From positions 584,001-648,000 of the forward strand of contig CM035317.1 in the NCBI GenBank assembly GCA_000497125.2: a stretch of 64,000 nucleotides of DNA, in the 5' to 3' direction. The position numbers and the translations under genes were made by a program. Origin of the DNA: Spironucleus salmonicida (taxonomy: Eukaryota; Fornicata; Diplomonadida; Hexamitidae). Positions 60,135 to 64,000 of the stretch are shown here, in pieces. The notes under the pieces were generated by a model. The model was not told the origin of the DNA, did no database searches, and saw nothing but the letters and a program-made list of their open reading frames with translations. How positions within the stretch are numbered: the first letter of the stretch is position 1; each line of letters opens with the position of its first letter.

Positions 60135-60689
60135 TAGTAACATTTTTTATTATGCTTTTTTTGTGCAGGCAACTATTCACTGATTAATAGTATCCACAGA
60201 ACTTGTGATTCGCGAGTATAATTCACGGCCGCAATAATTGAATTCAATCAACGATATTATTTTTAGCAAAATTAGAAAGTAATGTCTATATAGAGTTATA
60301 TATTAAATATTTGAATATAAATTTCATTAAATATCATTAGACCTTTCAGATCAATCTTCACAATCTGTGAAACTGAGCACTGCCTCATAAAAATACAATA
60401 TGCAACACCCAATCTAGCGAATCTTCACTAAGCTAATTCTCGTTGATAATAAATATTTACAATTTGCATTACAACCTTATTTGATGTAGATTAACTGCAA
60501 ATTTCAATACGGTCTCTACGTTGAACACTACAGCTGCTACATAACAAATAGCAATAACATCACATAGTTACCTTCTTGAGAAATAATACTCATGCTACTC
60601 ACCAATCCATTCTACTAAACTAAAATATGCCACCAAAGTCCCTATTTTTACTGCACAGATCACTTACTATTATTTTATTGAATATATAT
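60135..60689. other. AT-rich spacer
   Basis: Downstream of the 722-aa CRMP. No gene, RNA or repeat recognised. Confidence 0.4.
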
Positions 60690-61150
60690 CTAATATGCTC
60701 CAAAACTATCACCCCAATCTATAAAAGTAATATAAGCTGAATTTTCGACTTTTTTGAGCCAGCAGACACGAGCAGCGCCTAATTTTATCATTATTATATC
60801 ACGTAAAACAGTTAAACTCATTTTAGCATATTCAATAGTTATTTCATTTCCAGCATCATAGTCAACTACAGCACAAAATATTCAATCTTTTCCTTAGTCA
60901 AAATTTTCAAGCAGAAAGGTCTCCTGGGCTGATTAGCATTTTACTATTTTATTATCACTTGAATACCTGTATAATTCTGCTTAAGTTTTACACGCTTTGT
61001 AGGAATAGTTACATTTGACGCATTGATTTTTGATCGCGAAATATCAAATTTTGCATTAATAGCACTCGCTATTTATGTTAATTCAGTAAGAACATGCACA
61101 GGAGCCAATTAAAGCGATACTTATTTTTGCATTTTCCGCAGTTTGATAAA
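60690..61150 (-). pseudogene. CRMP relic, heavily decayed
   Basis: Minus-strand reading gives cysteine modules with interrupting TGAs: CACSY, then SECYQCKI, then NQCVKCNYSYKACKT, then a non-cysteine tail. Spacing is CRMP-like and no intact anchor is left. It lies in the middle of a 2.2-kb stretch without intact genes. Confidence 0.4.
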
Positions 61151-62385
61151 TATAGTAACACCTGTAATGCTGGATCTTCCAGAATTAATTATATATTTAG
61201 ATATTATATTCTTCTTTAGCATTATTGGAATTAGTGCTATTGGATGGTGAAATCTCGTAGGTTTATTTTCAGGATTTTGCTGCGCATGAGCACTAAATTT
61301 CGCGTGTGAAGCTCATCCTGGTGTTCTATAACTAAACTGTTCAGGTTCGGAAAATTGAGATACTTACAGTATGATTATCCTGCATCCATGCAGTTACCTT
61401 GCATTATTTATTATTCTATTTTAGTCGTAATAGGAAATGGGAGCATTTAGCAATTTCTGGATTCAAGTTTTGGAACCAGTATTGTTAATGAGTTGCTTAG
61501 ATGCACTAAGTAAACTGATGAAAATTTAAGAATTTCATATGAGGAGGGCTATGAATAATCATAAATTTACGGGTAAGAGGACTTCGAAGTTGTAGGTTTT
61601 AAGGGTTATTCGGTAGAGTCAAGAAACTCAGTTTGGTAGGTATAGAAGACGTATGTTGCTGGAAGTGGAATAATAGAATATGGACATTTTAAAATAGTCA
61701 AGAGTCTTGCCAGGGTGCTGGCAGGATGGAAGTGGGTTTGCATTCTATGTGATTGTGCTTTCCATGCACGGGATGGTTTAATGCATTATGCTCAATATAA
61801 GAATACAATTTTATTAACTTTCATGGTAATGTTCACTTGTTACTAGGCATGATATTAAAGGTATTCCATTCTAAAATATGATATAAGTTAATATTTAGAT
61901 ATACTTCATGCAAATTATAATTTAATATTAACTATATATTATATTAATATAATATATTCTTAGTTTAGAAGAGAATTAAATCTACCTAATAGCATAGCTA
62001 CCTAAAAGGAATAATATCCATTAAGCAGTGAATGCCAATAATGAGATTTCATGATATTTAAAATTAAGCAACAAAATAGAAATAATACATATTGCTCAAT
62101 GGTATTTGCAGTCTCAATATAGTTTTATTAAAGATTCGTAAACCATTTCTAGCTGAGTTTTGTAAGTTTTAGTTAGAAAAATAGCTTTAGTTGCTCTAAT
62201 AGTTAATAAACTTATATTTAGTCTATATCTAGCATAATTTAAATTGATAATGGAACAATAATAGATTTGTTTTCTGAAAAATCAACTATTAGATTTCACA
62301 CATCTGATACTGCTATAATACAAATCAATAAAAAAGCTACATTAACGAATTTCCTCGAAAAGTATACTTTTCTTTCAATTTTATT
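61151..62385. other. AT-rich spacer
   Basis: No recognisable gene. It precedes the 3' end of the CRMP pseudogene at 62386. Confidence 0.4.
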
Positions 62386-63079
62386 TCACTCCTACATAAC
62401 CCCTCCCTAACCTACATTTTTAAGCTAAGTTTTAGATTTTTTGATATACCAAAACACACCTCCACCGATGCCTCCGATTACTACTATAATAGCAATAACT
62501 ATTCCAGCAACTGCACCTCCAGATAAACTGCTATTTAAGTCTTCTTATACACCACCAATGCAGAACTCGCCTATCATTTCTGCGCCTTATACACAATCCG
62601 AACAATCACCTTTTAGCAGTTTGTAGCTTCTCAAACAGCTTTTGCACTAGGAATTATCAGAAGGACATGTAAAGCAATTTACTTTTCCAGTACATTAACA
62701 AGGTATAATTTGAGTTTCTGCTCCACAAGATTTTGGAGTTCCATCCTCGCATACCTAATCAGCGGTTATCACTTAATCACAAATAGGCTAACATGTTTAT
62801 TGAATAGTAGGTTCGTGCGAATCAGCGCAAATTACACACGTCTTAGCATTATTCCGGCAGGAACAGCAAGTTGTGTCGCATTTTTAGCAGCCGCTTTCCG
62901 ACATAAAGTAGCCCTCTATGCACTCTGAACAAGCACCAATGTCATTTATTTTGAACACGGTCAAGCAGGTTCCGTATATTGATGAGTCTGAAGAGTCGCA
63001 GGTATCACAATTAATGGCTGCATCACACTAGCATTTTTCAGTTGCATTTCCAGAACAAGAAGTGCATGATATTCCTCAT
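62386..63079 (-). pseudogene. CRMP pseudogene with large internal deletion (copy B)
   Basis: The 3' half is intact and in frame from about 63073 to TGA 62386, with anchor [20 protein letters not shown], and closely matches the pseudogene at 23434-24483. The start region also matches: an ATG at 63079 sits in the same upstream context as the ATGs at 24483 and 26291. About 115 codons between start and distal half are missing, and the join is out of frame (ATG A, then GGA ATA TCA). The old start therefore no longer reads the body. This copy keeps the TGA stop that copy A has lost. Confidence 0.75.
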
Positions 63080-63180
63080 TTTAAAATAAATGAAATAGTT
63101 AGCTTTATATGTATAATTATTATCGATAGTGAATATGAGTGTTGTTTCTATCTATTTTTACGTTATACTTAGTTATATGT

Positions 63181-63751
63181 TTATATGAATATATTTTAAA
63201 TTGAAAAATCAGATATTAACAAAAATCTACTTTACTTATAGTACTCCTAACAATGGGCACTAAAAACAAATTTTATGTTTTTTCTCTTTGCTATTAATAA
63301 TCGGTGTCTAATTTAGATTCGTGTAACAACTTTGCCAGTTTTGCAAATAGATAATTGCTCAATCTGATAATATACATATATAATTAGTAACTTCAAATTT
63401 TATAATACTAATACTAATATTGAATATTTTAAGTATATAACAATACAACGAAAAATGGATAAATCACGATACCTAATTGTAAATAGTATTAGATTTACCA
63501 CCATTTGCACAGAATCTATGCTTCTGCCCTAAAGTATCAAATCTATAATTTAGGATATTTCCAGTACTTGCTACCAATGTATCCCTAGCGCACTATCATT
63601 ATCTCACTAGATTTCACTATCATCCATTCATAGAAACTGGATAAATTGCAAATTGCAGTTTTTATTATTTTACGTTATGATACGTTATACTGAAGAATAC
63701 ATTACGCTACAATTAAGATTTTGGGATTCAAAATTTTTAATATATGCTGAA
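63181..63751. repeat. 571-bp spacer block identical to 24586-25156
   Basis: Partner of the block at 24586. Same orientation, same relative position between two CRMP loci, no mismatch seen. Beyond 63751 the similarity continues only loosely until the next CRMP end. Confidence 0.9.
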
Positions 63752-63881
63752 TCTATTTATTCTATAACCTAAAATAAGTAGATCTATAAGGTTTCAAAGA
63801 GGGTATTACTTAAAAAATTACTATTACAAAACCTAGTTAGAAAATTTCAGATTACAATCAATTACATATTATAATAAATTT

Positions 63882-64000
63882 TCACTTCTTTCCTTTCTTG
63901 ATGAAGTAATACGCAATACCGCCACCGACAGCTCCTACTACTACCAACACAGCAATCACAATTCCAGCCACCGCGCCGCCTGAGAGGTTCCCAGATTCCT
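63882..64000 (-). CDS. CRMP, C-terminal end only (cut by the window edge)
   Basis: The last 38 codons and TGA (63882-63884) of a minus-strand [24 protein letters not shown], a second glycine-rich turn, then YYFIKKGKK. It is nearly identical to the end of the CRMP at 25287-26291, with which it shares position relative to the duplicated spacer. The rest of the gene lies beyond the window. Confidence 0.9.
   Translation of the reverse strand, partial: ESGNLSGGAVAGIVIAVLVVVGAVGGGIAYYFIKKGKK

Overview
The window looks like nuclear DNA of a hexamitid diplomonad (Hexamita/Spironucleus/Trepomonas type). The main reason is the genetic code. Every gene that can be read end to end stops at TGA and carries in-frame TAA and TAG where glutamine is expected (for example TAG at codon 186 of the kinase at 3354-4289, and TAA/TAG throughout the PP2A-subunit gene). 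The second reason is a large family of CxxC-rich proteins with one C-terminal membrane anchor and a short Lys/Arg tail, like diplomonad cysteine-rich membrane proteins (CRMPs). Long AT-rich spacers, several introns, decayed genes and a mobile element fit a large hexamitid genome better than a compact one. The species is inference. Standard-code gene finding cuts most of these genes into pieces; the coordinates here were re-read with TGA as the only stop.

Layout. 1-66: 3' end of a gene. 885-2117: CRMP. 3354-4289: CAMK-like kinase. 4.6-8.5 kb: a small membrane ORF, a decayed nucleoside transporter (ENT) and an unidentified relic. 9.5-11.0 kb: CRMP with an internal duplication. 11.9-14.1 kb: PP2A B''-type regulatory subunit, divergent from a very long ankyrin-type gene at 14.5-20.1 kb with probable introns. 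21.9-23.3 kb: sugar transporter (MFS). 23.4-30.8 kb: four CRMP loci in a row on the minus strand (two broken, two intact). 31-36 kb: relics of CRMPs and of two unidentified membrane or cysteine-rich genes. 36.6-42.8 kb: two large plus-strand CRMPs, separated by a relic of AT-rich ORFs. 44.1-44.9 kb: unidentified ORF. 46.3-53.0 kb: Maverick/Polinton-like or linear-plasmid-like element whose main gene is an OTU-protease/protein-primed DNA polymerase B fusion, frameshifted and lacking the motif A aspartate. 53.2-55.4 kb: tandem CRMP pair. 55.3-56.4 kb: relative of the 34 kb membrane relic. 58.0-60.1 kb: the largest CRMP (722 aa). 60.7-64.0 kb: a CRMP relic, then a second copy of the 23.4-25.4 kb CRMP pair, including a 571-bp spacer block identical between the copies.

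The genes do not form a pathway. A few conserved, GC-richer genes (kinase, PP2A subunit, ankyrin-type gene, sugar transporter) sit among expanding and decaying families of surface proteins. No rRNA, tRNA or CRISPR was recognised. The most notable items are the OTU-polymerase element, the intron set with a shared CGCAG 3' end, and the identical spacer block between diverged CRMP copies.
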